Counted from the stretch's first letter, positions 46,075-54,832 are shown. The stretch is 64,000 nucleotides of DNA from Pimelobacter simplex (GCF_024662235.1 NZ_CP096276.1:4030001-4094000), one strand, 5' to 3'. Notes: generated from the letters alone by a model not told the origin. Numbers and translations are program-made.

Positions 46075-46584
46075 TCAGGCGCGGACGGGCCGGACCAGCA
46101 CCATCTCGCCGTCCTCGGTGCTCCCCCGCACCTCGGTGAACCCGGCCTTGGCCGCCACCCGCAGGCTCGCCGCGTTGGTCGGCGCGATCGACGCCCGCAC
46201 CCGTACGCCGGCCCCGTCGGCCCGCTCCAGCAGCGCCCCCAGCGCCTCGCTCGCCAGCCCGTACCCCCGCGCCGGCGCGACCAGCCCGTAGCCGACCTCC
46301 ACCTCGGCCACCCCGTCGGCCGCGTCCTGCGGCGGCCCGAAGAACCCGATCGATCCGATCACCAGCTGCTGCTTGAGCGACACGATCGACCGCGGCCCCC
46401 ACGGGTCGCCGTCGCGCCACAAGGTCGCCGCGCCCTCGTCGTCCTCGCGCGGGAAGTCGGCGTGCCACTCGGGACGGCGCCGGCCGGCCTTGATGTCGGC
46501 GACGGTGTCGGCGTCCCACAGGACCAGGCTGAGCCGGGTGGTGAGGACGCCGGACGCGGTACCCGGGTGCGCGCTTTCGACCAT
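46075..46584 (-). CDS. GNAT-family N-acetyltransferase
   Basis: A 169-residue acetyltransferase resembling the RimJ/RimL group: RLSLVLWDADTVADIKAG ... VIGSIGFFGPPQ ... EVEVGYGLVAPARGYGLASEAL (acetyl-CoA loop) ... PTNAASLRVAAKAGFTEV. The acceptor is unknown. ATG 46584 is used because frames upstream of it do not look like coding sequence. Confidence 0.85.
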   Translation of the reverse strand: MVESAHPGTASGVLTTRLSLVLWDADTVADIKAGRRRPEWHADFPREDDEGAATLWRDGDPWGPRSIVSLKQQLVIGSIGFFGPPQDAADGVAEVEVGYGLVAPARGYGLASEALGALLERADGAGVRVRASIAPTNAASLRVAAKAGFTEVRGSTEDGEMVLVRPVRA

Positions 46585-46623
46585 GGCGCCACTGTGCCAG
46601 GCCGATGGATCTAGGGTCACGCC

Positions 46624-47040
46624 ATGGCCCTGGACGACGACCTGGTCGCGCGCATCACCCGCGCGGTGACGACGTACGGCGCCGGCCGGCCGATCCCGCC
46701 CGACGAGCTCGCCGCCCGGCTGGCTCCCCTCGGCCTCACCCCGGACCCGGACCTCGCCGACTTCGCGGCCCGCTGGGGCGGCTGCTTCGTCGGCGTCGCC
46801 GTGCACCTGTGGGACCACTCCTCGCTGCTCGGCCGCGAGACGTGCGTCGAGCTGACCACCTGGGCCCGCGAGGCCCACGGCGCGGTCGTCGACGGCCTCG
46901 TCATCGCCGACGACGGCGCCGGCAACCCGATCTGGATCGCGGCCGACGGCGCGGTGCGGATCCTCGACCACGACAGCGGGCGGGTGGACGCGTTGGCGCC
47001 GGACTTCCGGACGTTCGTCGCGGACAACGTGCACGCGTGA
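46624..47040 (+). CDS. SUKH (SMI1/KNR4)-like protein
   Basis: A 138-residue soluble protein. LAPLGLTPDPDLADFAARWGGCFVG and GLVIADDGAGNPIWIAADGAVRILDHDSGRVDALAPDFRTFVAD follow the SUKH pattern, a superfamily rich in immunity proteins of contact toxin systems. No toxin gene is next to it, so it could be an orphan immunity protein or an unrelated binding protein. Confidence 0.65.
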   Translation: MALDDDLVARITRAVTTYGAGRPIPPDELAARLAPLGLTPDPDLADFAARWGGCFVGVAVHLWDHSSLLGRETCVELTTWAREAHGAVVDGLVIADDGAGNPIWIAADGAVRILDHDSGRVDALAPDFRTFVADNVHA

Positions 47041-47047
47041 GGCGGGC

Positions 47048-47602
47048 TCAGGCATCGAGGAGGTCGGGCAGATCGACCGTGACGACGCCGTGGTCCGCGA
47101 TCGCGATCTCGGCGCGCGGGCGGTGGTCGTCGAGGAGCACCAGCGTCTCCCAGCCCTCGTCGACCAGGTGGTGCACCTCGAGGGTGCGCCGCTCCGGATC
47201 GACGACCCAGAGCTGGCTGATGCCCGCGGCGGCGTACTCGGGTGCCTTGCGGACCAGGTCCTCGGTGCGCGTGCTCGGCGAGAGCACCTCGACCACCAGG
47301 ACGGGCCGCTCGATGAACAGACCCTCGGGCTGCGTGGTGGCGTAGGCGTCGGGGATCCGGACCCGGTTGCCGGGCAGCTTGATGTTGCCGGAGCTCGAGC
47401 CGAAGAGGTTCTCGACCTGGTCGAACAGGTTGGCCAATCGGCGCGCGATGCGTTGGTGGCGCCAGATCGGGTCGGGGCTCACCACGACCACCCCGTCGAC
47501 CCACTCGTGGCGGGGATGCTTCGGCGTGGCGAGGTACTCCTCCCACGACATCGGGATGTACTGCACTGCCTCCACCGAGACTCCTGACACCGAGACGGAC
47601 AC
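47048..47602 (-). CDS. Uma2-family (DUF820) nuclease-fold protein
   Basis: A 184-residue protein of the PD-(D/E)XK restriction-endonuclease-like fold: MSWEEYLATPKHPRHEWVDGVVVV, RIPDAYAT (active-site Asp) and VLVVEVLSPSTRTEDLVRKAPEYAAAGISQLWVVDPE (the ExL/ExV catalytic strand). Common in actinobacteria and cyanobacteria with unknown role. GTG 47602 is chosen because GAGAGGAG lies 7 bases upstream. Confidence 0.8.
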   Translation of the reverse strand: MSVSVSGVSVEAVQYIPMSWEEYLATPKHPRHEWVDGVVVVSPDPIWRHQRIARRLANLFDQVENLFGSSSGNIKLPGNRVRIPDAYATTQPEGLFIERPVLVVEVLSPSTRTEDLVRKAPEYAAAGISQLWVVDPERRTLEVHHLVDEGWETLVLLDDHRPRAEIAIADHGVVTVDLPDLLDA

Positions 47603-47730
47603 ACCGGAACTCCTCTCCCATGATGACCCGGCCATCGGGTCGGGGAAAGGCTCACCCTCCGGGGAGGTACGCGAAACGTCGACCACGCGTTGTCCACAGA
47701 CAGCGCGCTGACCTGCGGTTTCTCGAGCGC

Positions 47731-48240
47731 TCAGGCCTCCGGGAGCAGCATCTTCTGCCACCACACGATGTCGATCCACCGCCCGTGCTTGCGCCCGACC
47801 TCGCGCAGCACCCCCTGCCGCTCGAACCCGCACGCGCGGTGCAGCCCCTCGCTGGCGTCGTTCGGGAGCGCGATGCAGGCCAGCGCGGTGCGCATGCCGG
47901 CGGCGGTCATCCGGGCGAGCAGGTCGTCGTACAGGAGGCGGCCGAGGCCGCGACCGGTCGCGCCGGCGCCGAGGTAGACGGTGACCTCACGGGTGTGGTG
48001 GTACGCGCCGCGGTCGCGGAAGGCGCCCGAGTAGGCGAAGCCGACGACCGGGCCGCCGGGCTCGGCCTCGGCGACGAGGAAGTGGTCGCCGGGGTGGGTC
48101 GAGGCGAGCTTGGCCTCCCACACCGAGCGCGCGGGCGGGGCGACGTCGAAGGTGGCGTGGCCCTCGGCGACCTCGCGGGCGTAGATGCGCGCGACCGCGT
48201 CGAGGTCCCCGTCGACAGCAGCCCGTACGACGGCCGCCAT
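47731..48240 (-). CDS. Phosphinothricin-acetyltransferase-like GNAT enzyme
   Basis: A 169-residue acetyltransferase. VRAAVDGDLDAVARIYAREVAEGHATFD, HPGDHFLVAEA, VYLGAGATGRGLGRLLYDDL (acetyl-CoA loop) and ACIALPNDASEGLHRACGFERQGVLREVGRKHGRWIDIVWWQK match the PAT/YncA group, which acetylate phosphinothricin, methionine sulfone or similar amines. The ATG at 48240 overlaps the purD stop (TGATG), so it is translated with purD. Confidence 0.88.
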   Translation of the reverse strand: MAAVVRAAVDGDLDAVARIYAREVAEGHATFDVAPPARSVWEAKLASTHPGDHFLVAEAEPGGPVVGFAYSGAFRDRGAYHHTREVTVYLGAGATGRGLGRLLYDDLLARMTAAGMRTALACIALPNDASEGLHRACGFERQGVLREVGRKHGRWIDIVWWQKMLLPEA

Positions 48241-49511
48241 CACTCGTCCTTGAGCGAGGCGCCCTCGATCGCACCGAGGGGCTCCGCCGCGATGTCCGTA
48301 CGCCGCTGCAGCCCGTCGAAGCGGATCAGGTCGGCCGCCGCGTAGGCCCGGGCGCGCGCGTCGGCGATGTCGTATCCGATCGCCCGGACCGCGACCACGC
48401 GGCCACCGGCGGTGACGAGCGAGCCGTCGGCGAGCGCCGTACCGGCGTGGATGACGTCGACGTCGCTGACCCCGTTGGCCGCGCCGACCCCCGTGATGAC
48501 GTCGCCCTTGGACGACGACTCCGGGTAGCCCGCCGACGCGAGGACGACGGTCACCGAGGCGCCGTCGCGGAAGACCGGCGCCGGCACCGACGCCAGCTCA
48601 CCGCGGGCCGCGGCGGCGAGCAGCTGGCCGAGCGGGGACTCCAGCACGGCGAGCACCGGCTGGATGTCGGGGTCGCCGAAGCGGCAGTTGAACTCGATCA
48701 CGCGCGGGCCCTCGGCGGTGAGCGCCAGGCCGACGTACAGGCAGCCGACGAAGGGGGTCCCGCGCCGGTTCATCTCGTCGAGGGTGGGCTGGACGACCTG
48801 CGCCATGACGGCGGAGGCGAGGTCGGTGGGCGCCCACGGCAGCGGCGAGTAGGAGCCCATGCCGCCGGTGTTGGGGCCGCGGCCGCCGTCGAAGATCCGC
48901 TTGAAGTCCTGCGCCGGCTGCAGCGGGTACGCCGTCGCGCCGTCGCACACCGCGAACAGCGAGACCTCGGGCCCGTCGAGGAACTCCTCGATCACCACGC
49001 GCCCGCAGGCCGCCGCGTGCGCCACGGCCTCGTCGCGCGAGCGGGTCACCACGACGCCCTTGCCGGCGGCGAGCGCGTCGTCCTTGACGACGTACGGCGG
49101 GCCGAACGCGTCGAGCGCCGCCGCGACCTCGTCAGGAGTGGTGCAGGTGAAGGACCCGGCGGTCGGCACGCCGGCGGCGGCCATGACCTCCTTGGAGAAC
49201 GCCTTGGACCCCTCGAGCATGGCGGCCGCGCGGGACGGCCCGAAGACCGCGATCCCCGCCGCGCGCACGGCGTCCGCGACGCCCGCGACCAGCGGCGCCT
49301 CGGGCCCGACCACCACGAGGTCGGCGCCGAGCTCGACCGCCAGCGCCGCGACGCCGGCACCGTCCATCGGGTCGACCGGGTGCAGCGTGGCGAAGGCGCC
49401 GATGCCGGGGTTGCCCGGGGCCGCGTGGACCTCGCTCACCCCGGGGTCGCAGGAGAGCGCGAGGGCGAGCGCGTGCTCGCGGCCGCCGGTGCCGATGACG
49501 AGGGTCTTCAC
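48240..49511 (-). CDS. purD: Phosphoribosylamine-glycine ligase (GAR synthetase)
   Basis: Second step of purine synthesis: ATP-dependent joining of glycine to phosphoribosylamine. 423 residues of ATP-grasp type: VIGTGGREHALALAL, GPEAPLVAGVADAVRAAGI, VVKDDALAAGKGVVV, DGGRGPNTGGMGSYSP and VIEFNCRFGDPD. GTG 49511 opens the protein at KTLVIGTGG; upstream in-frame codons lack homology. Confidence 0.96.
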   Translation of the reverse strand: MKTLVIGTGGREHALALALSCDPGVSEVHAAPGNPGIGAFATLHPVDPMDGAGVAALAVELGADLVVVGPEAPLVAGVADAVRAAGIAVFGPSRAAAMLEGSKAFSKEVMAAAGVPTAGSFTCTTPDEVAAALDAFGPPYVVKDDALAAGKGVVVTRSRDEAVAHAAACGRVVIEEFLDGPEVSLFAVCDGATAYPLQPAQDFKRIFDGGRGPNTGGMGSYSPLPWAPTDLASAVMAQVVQPTLDEMNRRGTPFVGCLYVGLALTAEGPRVIEFNCRFGDPDIQPVLAVLESPLGQLLAAAARGELASVPAPVFRDGASVTVVLASAGYPESSSKGDVITGVGAANGVSDVDVIHAGTALADGSLVTAGGRVVAVRAIGYDIADARARAYAAADLIRFDGLQRRTDIAAEPLGAIEGASLKDE

Positions 49512-49660
49512 GGACGTCGATCCTAGAAGCGGCGCGTCCGGCCCGCGACCGCGCACCCCTTTCGAGCGGGTTTCCATGATCTGTCGCCACCGAGACAGAT
49601 CGAGAGTACGGTCATCGTCCGGCAGCATCCACGCCGGTCCCCCTCTCGGAAGGACACCTG

Positions 49661-50167
49661 ATGCGAAAGATCCTCGCCCGCCTCGCGCTGGCCGCCACCC
49701 TGCCTCTGCTCCTCGGTCTCCTCACTCCCGTGCCCCGTGCCGACGCGGCCCCCGCGACGCCAGCCGCGAGCGCGCTGCTCACCCAACGCGCCTACGGCTG
49801 CTCGGCCGTGGCGCTCTACGTCAAGAAGCGCGCCGACGGCTACGTCGAGGGCAAGATGCGCGTCAACTGCCCCCGCGTCATGCAGATCATGCGGGTGCGG
49901 GTGAACCTCAACCGGTGGGCCGGCGGCGGCGCGCCCGGTGCCAACTGGACCTCGTCCGAGGGCAAGACCTGCACGAACAAGTCGCTGTGCGAGTACGTGT
50001 TCAAGTCCGGCGCCAAGGACCCGGCCGGCAAGCAGAAGTATCGGTTCATGAATTACCCGGGCTCGCAGGGCACGATGGTCAGCCGTGGCCTCGAGGGCAC
50101 GGACGCCTACTGCTACCTGCCGGAGGACCCCGACCTGTGGTGCACCCACGCCGACGCGACCTTCTGA
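49661..50167 (+). CDS. Small secreted protein, unknown function
   Basis: 168 residues with a clear signal peptide (MRKILARLALAATLPLLLGLLTPVPRADA, cleavage about 29). The mature part is basic with seven Cys (GCSAV, VNCP, KTCTN, SLCEY, AYCYL, WCTH), so it is probably disulfide-bonded outside the cell. No family recognised. A GGAAGGA ribosome site precedes the ATG and a strong hairpin follows. Confidence 0.75.
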   Translation: MRKILARLALAATLPLLLGLLTPVPRADAAPATPAASALLTQRAYGCSAVALYVKKRADGYVEGKMRVNCPRVMQIMRVRVNLNRWAGGGAPGANWTSSEGKTCTNKSLCEYVFKSGAKDPAGKQKYRFMNYPGSQGTMVSRGLEGTDAYCYLPEDPDLWCTHADATF

Positions 50168-50180
50168 GGCCACGCCGCAC

Positions 50181-50200
50181 CCTGACCTGACCTGACCTGA
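50181..50200 (+). repeat. Four tandem CCTGA units
   Basis: CCTGA is repeated four times without interruption, between the secreted-protein stop and the terminator hairpin. It is a simple-sequence repeat with no evident role. Confidence 0.7.
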
Positions 50201-50211
50201 GGCAGCGAACA

Positions 50212-50247
50212 CGAACGGCCGTGGCGGACACCCGCCACGGCCGTTCG
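50212..50247. terminator. Perfect 16-bp hairpin, bidirectional terminator
   Basis: CGAACGGCCGTGGCGG and CCGCCACGGCCGTTCG pair perfectly around an ACAC loop, followed by GTTGTT on the plus strand. It lies between the convergent secreted-protein gene and purA and can serve both. Confidence 0.8.
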
Positions 50248-50263
50248 GTTGTTCGTACGCGGG

Positions 50264-51547
50264 TCAGCGCAGCGGGTGCCGCACGACCGCCTGCTCGCGC
50301 TCGGGGCCGACCCCGATCACCGAGATCTTGGCGCCGGAGCGCGCCTCGACGAACTCGACGTAGTCCTGCGCGTTCTTCGGCAGCTCCTCGAACGATCGGC
50401 AGCCGGAGATGTCCTCGGTCCAGCCCGGCAGGTTCTCGTAGATCGGTACGGCGTGGTGGAAGTCGGTCTGGTTGACCGGCATCTCGTCGTGGCGGACCCC
50501 GTCGACGTCGTACGCGACGCACACGGGCAGCTCGGCCAGCCCGGTCAGGGTGTCGAGCTTGGTCAGCACGAAGTCGGTGACGCCGTTGACGCGCGCGGCG
50601 TAGCGGGTGATGACGGTGTCCATCCAGCCGCAGCGGCGCGGGCGGCCGGTGGTGGTGCCGTACTCCCAGCCGGCCTTGCGCAGGAACTCGCCGTTCTCGT
50701 CGTGCAGCTCGGTCGGGAACGGGCCCTCGCCGACGCGGGTCGTGTAGGCCTTGGCGATCGCGATGACCTGGTCGATCCGGGTCGGCGGGATGCCGGTGCC
50801 GGTGCAGGCGCCGGCGGAGATCGCGCTGCTGGACGTGACGAACGGGTAGGTGCCGTGGTCGACGTCGAGGAGGGTGGCCTGGCCGGCCTCCATCAGCACG
50901 ACCTCGTCGCGGTCGAGCGCCTGGCTGAGCAGCAGCCCCGTGTCGCAGACGTACGGCGCGAGGCGGTCGGCGTGGCCGAGCAGCTCCTCGACGGTCTGCT
51001 CCACCGAGGGGGCCCGGCGGTTGTAGATCTTGGTGAGGATCTGGCCCTTGAGCTCGAGCGCGCCCTCGACCTTGGCGGTGAGGATCTTCTCGTCGAACAG
51101 GTCCTGGACCCGGATGCCGATCCGGTTCATCTTGTCGGCGTACGTCGGCCCGATGCCGCGGCCCGTCGTACCGATCTTGCGGGAGCCGAGGAAGCGCTCG
51201 GTGACCTTGTCGATCGTCCGGTTGTAGTCGGCGATGACGTGGGCGTTGGCGCTGAGCTTGAGCCGGCTCGTGTCGACGCCGCGCGCCTCGAGGCCCTCGA
51301 TCTCCTGGAACAGCACGTCGATGTCGACGACGACGCCGTTGCCGATGACCGGGGTGCAGCCGGGGGTGAGGATGCCGCTGGGCAGCAGGTGGAGGGCGTA
51401 CTTCTCGTCACCGATGACGACCGTGTGGCCGGCGTTGTTGCCGCCGTTGAACTTCACCACGTAGTCGACCTGGCTGCCCAGGTGGTCGGTGGCCTTGCCC
51501 TTGCCCTCGTCGCCCCACTGGGCTCCGACGATCACGATTGCAGGCAT
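50264..51547 (-). CDS. purA: Adenylosuccinate synthetase
   Basis: GTP-dependent joining of IMP and aspartate on the way to AMP. 427 residues with the N-terminal P-loop [17 protein letters not shown] (catalytic Asp and Lys), [21 protein letters not shown] and a GTP-recognition KLD near [13 protein letters not shown] lies before the ATG. The leader upstream contains a hairpin, a short open frame and mutually exclusive stems, so expression may be attenuated. Confidence 0.97.
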   Translation of the reverse strand: MPAIVIVGAQWGDEGKGKATDHLGSQVDYVVKFNGGNNAGHTVVIGDEKYALHLLPSGILTPGCTPVIGNGVVVDIDVLFQEIEGLEARGVDTSRLKLSANAHVIADYNRTIDKVTERFLGSRKIGTTGRGIGPTYADKMNRIGIRVQDLFDEKILTAKVEGALELKGQILTKIYNRRAPSVEQTVEELLGHADRLAPYVCDTGLLLSQALDRDEVVLMEAGQATLLDVDHGTYPFVTSSSAISAGACTGTGIPPTRIDQVIAIAKAYTTRVGEGPFPTELHDENGEFLRKAGWEYGTTTGRPRRCGWMDTVITRYAARVNGVTDFVLTKLDTLTGLAELPVCVAYDVDGVRHDEMPVNQTDFHHAVPIYENLPGWTEDISGCRSFEELPKNAQDYVEFVEARSGAKISVIGVGPEREQAVVRHPLR

Positions 51548-51562
51548 CTGGTTGCTCCTTCG

Positions 51563-51637
51563 CTACAGACGGAGTCCCTCCGTCCGCGCGGACGGCTGCT
51601 CAACGCACCAGTTGTGTTGCTTCTTGCTCTCGGACAT
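51563..51637 (-). CDS. Possible 24-residue leader peptide of purA
   Basis: The short frame MSESKKQHNWCVEQPSARTEGLRL, written here in full because it is brief in blocks MSESKKQHNW and CVEQPSARTEGLRL, starts just after a terminator-like hairpin and stops 15 bases before the purA start. It overlaps the alternative stems at 51568-51595, so translation could decide which stem forms. No ribosome site is obvious, so it may be chance. Confidence 0.25.
   Translation of the reverse strand: MSESKKQHNWCVEQPSARTEGLRL
51568..51595 (-). promoter_or_regulatory. Overlapping alternative hairpins before purA
   Basis: GACGGAG-TCC-CTCCGTC (51568-51584) and the perfect palindrome CCGTCCGCGCGGACGG (51580-51595) share bases and cannot form together. 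The first stem ends 21 bases from the purA start. Confidence 0.45.
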
Positions 51638-51643
51638 GCAACA

Positions 51644-51665
51644 AGCCCCGGCAAGGACCGGGGCT
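51644..51665 (-). terminator. Terminator-like hairpin in the purA leader
   Basis: On the minus strand AGCCCCGG-TCCTTG-CCGGGGCT is followed by TGTTG, a GC stem with a short T-rich tail. As no gene ends upstream on this strand, it probably lies within the purA leader and could be an attenuator. Confidence 0.5.
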
Positions 51666-51755
51666 CGTGCAGTCGGTCGCTTCGCTCCCCTGCTGCTGAA
51701 GCATTGCGGCGTCACGTTACCAAAACGCGACCTTCCCGCTAGATTCGGGGACAAC

Positions 51756-51769
51756 GAGAACACGTTCTA
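51756..51769 (+). promoter_or_regulatory. KstR-like operator before the SnoaL-type isomerase
   Basis: GAGAACACGTTCTA contains the perfect inverted repeat AGAAC-AC-GTTCT and fits the actinobacterial KstR pattern TnnAACnnGTTnnA except for the first base. It lies 25 bases before the ATG at 51794, where a TetR-type repressor would block transcription. Confidence 0.55.
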
Positions 51770-51793
51770 CTTTCCGACGACCAGGAGCGACCC

Positions 51794-52168
51794 ATGGGCG
51801 CCAGCCGCGAGACCATCCTCGAGACCATCCAGAAGTACGTCGACCTCGTCGCCGGCGGCAGCTCCGCCGACGTCGTCGCGCTGTACGCCGACGGCGCCAC
51901 CCTCGAGGACCCGGTCGGCTCCGAGGTGCGCACCACCCGCGAGCAGATCGCGGAGTTCTACGGAACGCTCGACGGACTGGAGCAGGAGGGCCGGCTGCTC
52001 TTCGCCCGGGTCGCGGGCAACGAGGCGGCGTTCGCCTTCGAGCTGGCGACCAAGGCCGGCGACCAGACCTACACGCTGGCGCCGATCGACGTGATGACCT
52101 TCGACGACGACGGCCGGATCACCAGCATGCGGGCGTTCTGGGCCGGCGAGGACATGGTCGTCAGCTGA
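51794..52168 (+). CDS. SnoaL-like / ketosteroid-isomerase-like protein
   Basis: A 124-residue NTF2-fold protein: IQKYVDLVAGGSSADVVALYADGATLEDPVGSE, followed by TYTLAPIDVMTFDDDGRITSMRAFW. The Asp in EDPVG and the C-terminal Asp region match the steroid delta-isomerase pattern. Together with the KstR-like box upstream this points to steroid metabolism (inference). AGGAGCG precedes the ATG. Its end overlaps the carboxyltransferase gene by 8 bases on the other strand. Confidence 0.75.
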   Translation: MGASRETILETIQKYVDLVAGGSSADVVALYADGATLEDPVGSEVRTTREQIAEFYGTLDGLEQEGRLLFARVAGNEAAFAFELATKAGDQTYTLAPIDVMTFDDDGRITSMRAFWAGEDMVVS

Positions 52169-53588
52169 GTCGCGCGGCCACCTCGGCGGTGACCGCGCGG
52201 GCCAGCGTCTCGGCGGTGTCGTCCGCGCGCTCCGGGACGACGCCGTGGACGTCGCCCGCGGCGAGGAGGTCGAGCGCGCCGACCTTCTGCTGGGCCGCCA
52301 TCTCGGCGGCCCGCGAGGGCTCGCCGTGCACGATCACGCTCGCGCCCTCGGGCGGCAGCGGCGAGAGCCAGCCGCGCTCGGTGGCCAGCACGGTCCGCGC
52401 CGGCAGCAGCGCCAGCGCGCCCCCACCACAGCCCTGACCGAGGATCACCGACACGGTCGGCACGGTCATCGTGACCAGGGTGGCGATGCAGCGCGCGATC
52501 TCGCCCGCGATCGCCCCCTCCTCGGCCTCCGGCGACAGCTCGGCGCCCGGAGTGTCGACGACGGTGACGAGCGGGAGGCCGAGCTCCTGGGCGAGCTTCA
52601 TCCCGCGTCGCGCCTCGCGCAGCGCGCCTGGCCCCATGGGCGTCGACGGGCTCTGCCGCGAGCGGTCCTGCCCGACCAGCACGCACGGCTGCCCGTCGAG
52701 CCGGGTCAGCGCGATGAGGACCGAGTCGTCACGCTCGCCCTCGTCGGTCCCCTTGAGCCGCAGGGTGCCCGCGGCGCCGTACCGGAGGAGGTCGCGGACG
52801 CCGACCCGACCGGGCGCCCGGGTGATCTCGATGTCCTCCCAGACCGGGTGGTCGAGCAGCGTGCCCGCGACGACCGGCGTACGCCGCTCCAGCACCGGCG
52901 CGGTCGCCGGGGCGACCAGCACGCCGAGCGCGTGGTCGACCAGCGCCGGCAGCTCCTCGGCCGGGATGACGGCGTCGATGACGCCCTTGGCCGCGAGGTT
53001 CTCGGCCAGCTGCACGCCCTCGGGGAACGGGCGGCCGTTGAGCGCCTCGAACACCTTCGGCCCGAGGAAGCCCACCAGCGCGCCCGGCTCGGCGACGGTG
53101 ATGTGCCCCAGCGAGCCCCACGAGGCGAACACCCCGCCGGTCGTGGGGTGGCGCAGGTGCACGAGGTAGGGCAGCCCGGCCGCGCGGTGCTCCATCAGCG
53201 CCCGGGAGATCTCGATCATCTGCACGAACGCGCGGGTGCCCTCCTGCATCCGGGTCCCACCCGAGGACGTGCTCGCCAGGACGGGCAGGCCCTCCGCGGT
53301 CGCCCGTCGTACGGCGGCGGCGATGCGGGTCGCCGCCGCGACCCCGATCGACCCCGCCAGGAACCGGAACTCGTTGACCACGAACGCCACCGGCCGCCCC
53401 CGCACCGTGCCCCGCCCGGTCAGCACGGACTCGTCGGTCCCGGCCTTGTCGGCCGCCGCCCGGAGCTCGGTCTGGTAGGCCTCGGCGTGACCAGAGATGT
53501 CGACCGGGGTGTCCCACGACTCGTAGGAACCGTCGTCGAGGACGAGGTCGATCAGCTCACGGGCGGTCCAGCGGCGAGAGGCGCTCAT
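52161..53588 (-). CDS. Acyl-CoA carboxylase carboxyltransferase with fused beta and alpha halves (AccD3-like)
   Basis: 475 residues with two crotonase-fold halves. The N-terminal half (LTGRGTVRGRPVAFVVNEFRFLAGSIGVAAATRIAAAVRRA, ASTSSGGTRMQEG) corresponds to AccD; the C-terminal half (ALREARRGMKLAQELGLPLVTVVDTPGAELSPEAEEGAIAGEIARCI, LGQGCGGGALALLPA) to AccA. Mycobacterial AccD3 has this arrangement. It would transfer carboxyl from biotin to an acyl-CoA; the biotin subunit is elsewhere. The AccD zinc-ribbon cysteines are absent. ATG 53588 (MSASRRWTARELIDLV) is chosen. Confidence 0.88.
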   Translation of the reverse strand: MSASRRWTARELIDLVLDDGSYESWDTPVDISGHAEAYQTELRAAADKAGTDESVLTGRGTVRGRPVAFVVNEFRFLAGSIGVAAATRIAAAVRRATAEGLPVLASTSSGGTRMQEGTRAFVQMIEISRALMEHRAAGLPYLVHLRHPTTGGVFASWGSLGHITVAEPGALVGFLGPKVFEALNGRPFPEGVQLAENLAAKGVIDAVIPAEELPALVDHALGVLVAPATAPVLERRTPVVAGTLLDHPVWEDIEITRAPGRVGVRDLLRYGAAGTLRLKGTDEGERDDSVLIALTRLDGQPCVLVGQDRSRQSPSTPMGPGALREARRGMKLAQELGLPLVTVVDTPGAELSPEAEEGAIAGEIARCIATLVTMTVPTVSVILGQGCGGGALALLPARTVLATERGWLSPLPPEGASVIVHGEPSRAAEMAAQQKVGALDLLAAGDVHGVVPERADDTAETLARAVTAEVAARLS

Positions 53589-53660
53589 GCCCGGCATGCC
53601 ATCACATCCCGGAGCGGTCGGCGTGGGCAACAACTGCCGAAATGCCCAGCGCACCGCGAC

Positions 53661-53961
53661 TCACTGCTGCCCGAGGACGCCGGCGAGCCCGGCAAGAAGT
53701 CCGAGCGCGAGAGCACGGAGCACGGTGCGTGCCGTACTGGGACGGCGTCCGGCGAAGCAGCCGCAGGGCGCGTCGGGTGCCGTGCGGAGCTGTCGAGCGA
53801 CGGGGGAACAGCGCGGCAACCGTGCCCGTGAGCCGGGACGGCAGCACCTGGTGCGCCACCAGGACAGCCTGAAATCGAGGGCGCCCCGCAAGGTGCAGGA
53901 CGGCCGACCACCCCAGGAGCGCACTCGGCACGAGGAGCGCCAGCACGACGACGCAGGTCAC
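53661..53961 (-). pseudogene. MauE-like gene remnant (internal deletion and frameshift)
   Basis: Two pieces of a MauE/DoxX-type redox membrane protein remain in different frames. From GTG 53961 the first frame reads VVVLALLVPSALLGWSAVLHLAGRP, then FQAVLVAHQVLPSRL and TGTVAALFP, i.e. helix 1 and the conserved xYxLLP-like loop. About 15 codons later another frame reads RTAPDAPCGCFAGRRPSTA, then RTVLRALALGLLAGLAGVLG, the conserved CGCF loop and last helix, ending at 53661. Helices 2 and 3 (about 70 residues) are missing. It is divergent from the redox-type cluster that begins at 54080. Confidence 0.65.
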
Positions 53962-54079
53962 CGGCGCACTCCCGCCCGCCGTCGCCCGATCGACGATTTG
54001 CGCATTACTTCCCCTTCGGAGACGGATTCTGGCAATTCGCCTGGCACGGTAGCCACCCCCAGCACAGGCAGGTGAATCC

Positions 54080-54812
54080 ATGGCCACGACCGAGTTCAGG
54101 ACCGCGGACGGCCGGCGCCTTCGGATGGCGAGCCTGACGGCGGAGTTCCCCCATCCCTGGGACGAGATCGTCAAGGTGAGCAACCGCGTTCTCGACGGCA
54201 CCGTCCCCGACGAGCTGCAGATCCGCGATGTCTTCATCGCGCCGCGCGGCAATGCCGACGGGATCCTGGAGCACGTCGTCGACGCCGAGGTCACCCAGGT
54301 CCTCCAGGCCCACGAGGGCAGCCTCCACATTGCCGAGAGCAGAAGATCCGACCTGCAGGGCATCGCGTTCTGGCGCGGCCCGCACCACGAGGCACTGGTC
54401 TGGCTGCCGTCCGAGGACGACGGCGGCTACGACGATCCACTGCGGGGACTGAGCGGCCTCGCCTTCACCGACCTGCCCGACGGCCTCGAGATCCGTCCCG
54501 CGGCGGGGCAGGACTGGGTGATCAAGCCGGACCACCTCGGGATGCACGTGCCCGGGGTGGGCTCGCTGTCGGTGCGCCCCGCAGAGGACTCCCTGGCGCA
54601 GATCCCGACCTGGGCGGGGCGGCGGATCGACGTCGGCGAGCTCTGGCAGGCCCAGCACGACGACATCGAGGACCTCGCCGCGTCGACCTACTTCACCTTC
54701 GCGACCCCCACGGTGGTGGCGAACCTGTTCCCGGAGCGTCCCCGACCCGGCGGCGCGGTTCACCGCCCAGCTCACCTTCCTGGCCGGGCTCAGCCGGCTG
54801 TCCCTCAGCTAG
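54080..54812 (+). pseudogene. Unknown cytoplasmic protein gene with a frameshift near its 3' end
   Basis: The frame from ATG 54080 (MATTEFRTADGRRLRMASL) is unrelated to any family I know; it is acidic, without signal peptide, about 243 residues. At a run of four C (54740-54743) the natural continuation PDPAARFTAQLTFLAGLSRL-SLS-stop at 54810-54812 lies in the +1 frame. Read without a shift, the frame runs on through the next gene's ribosome site and joins it. A one-base insertion, sequencing error or +1 slippage on CCC-C would all explain this. The downstream gene has its own GGGAGG and ATG, which supports a stop at 54812. Confidence 0.55.
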
Positions 54813-54832
54813 CCGAAACGGGAGGTCACTCC

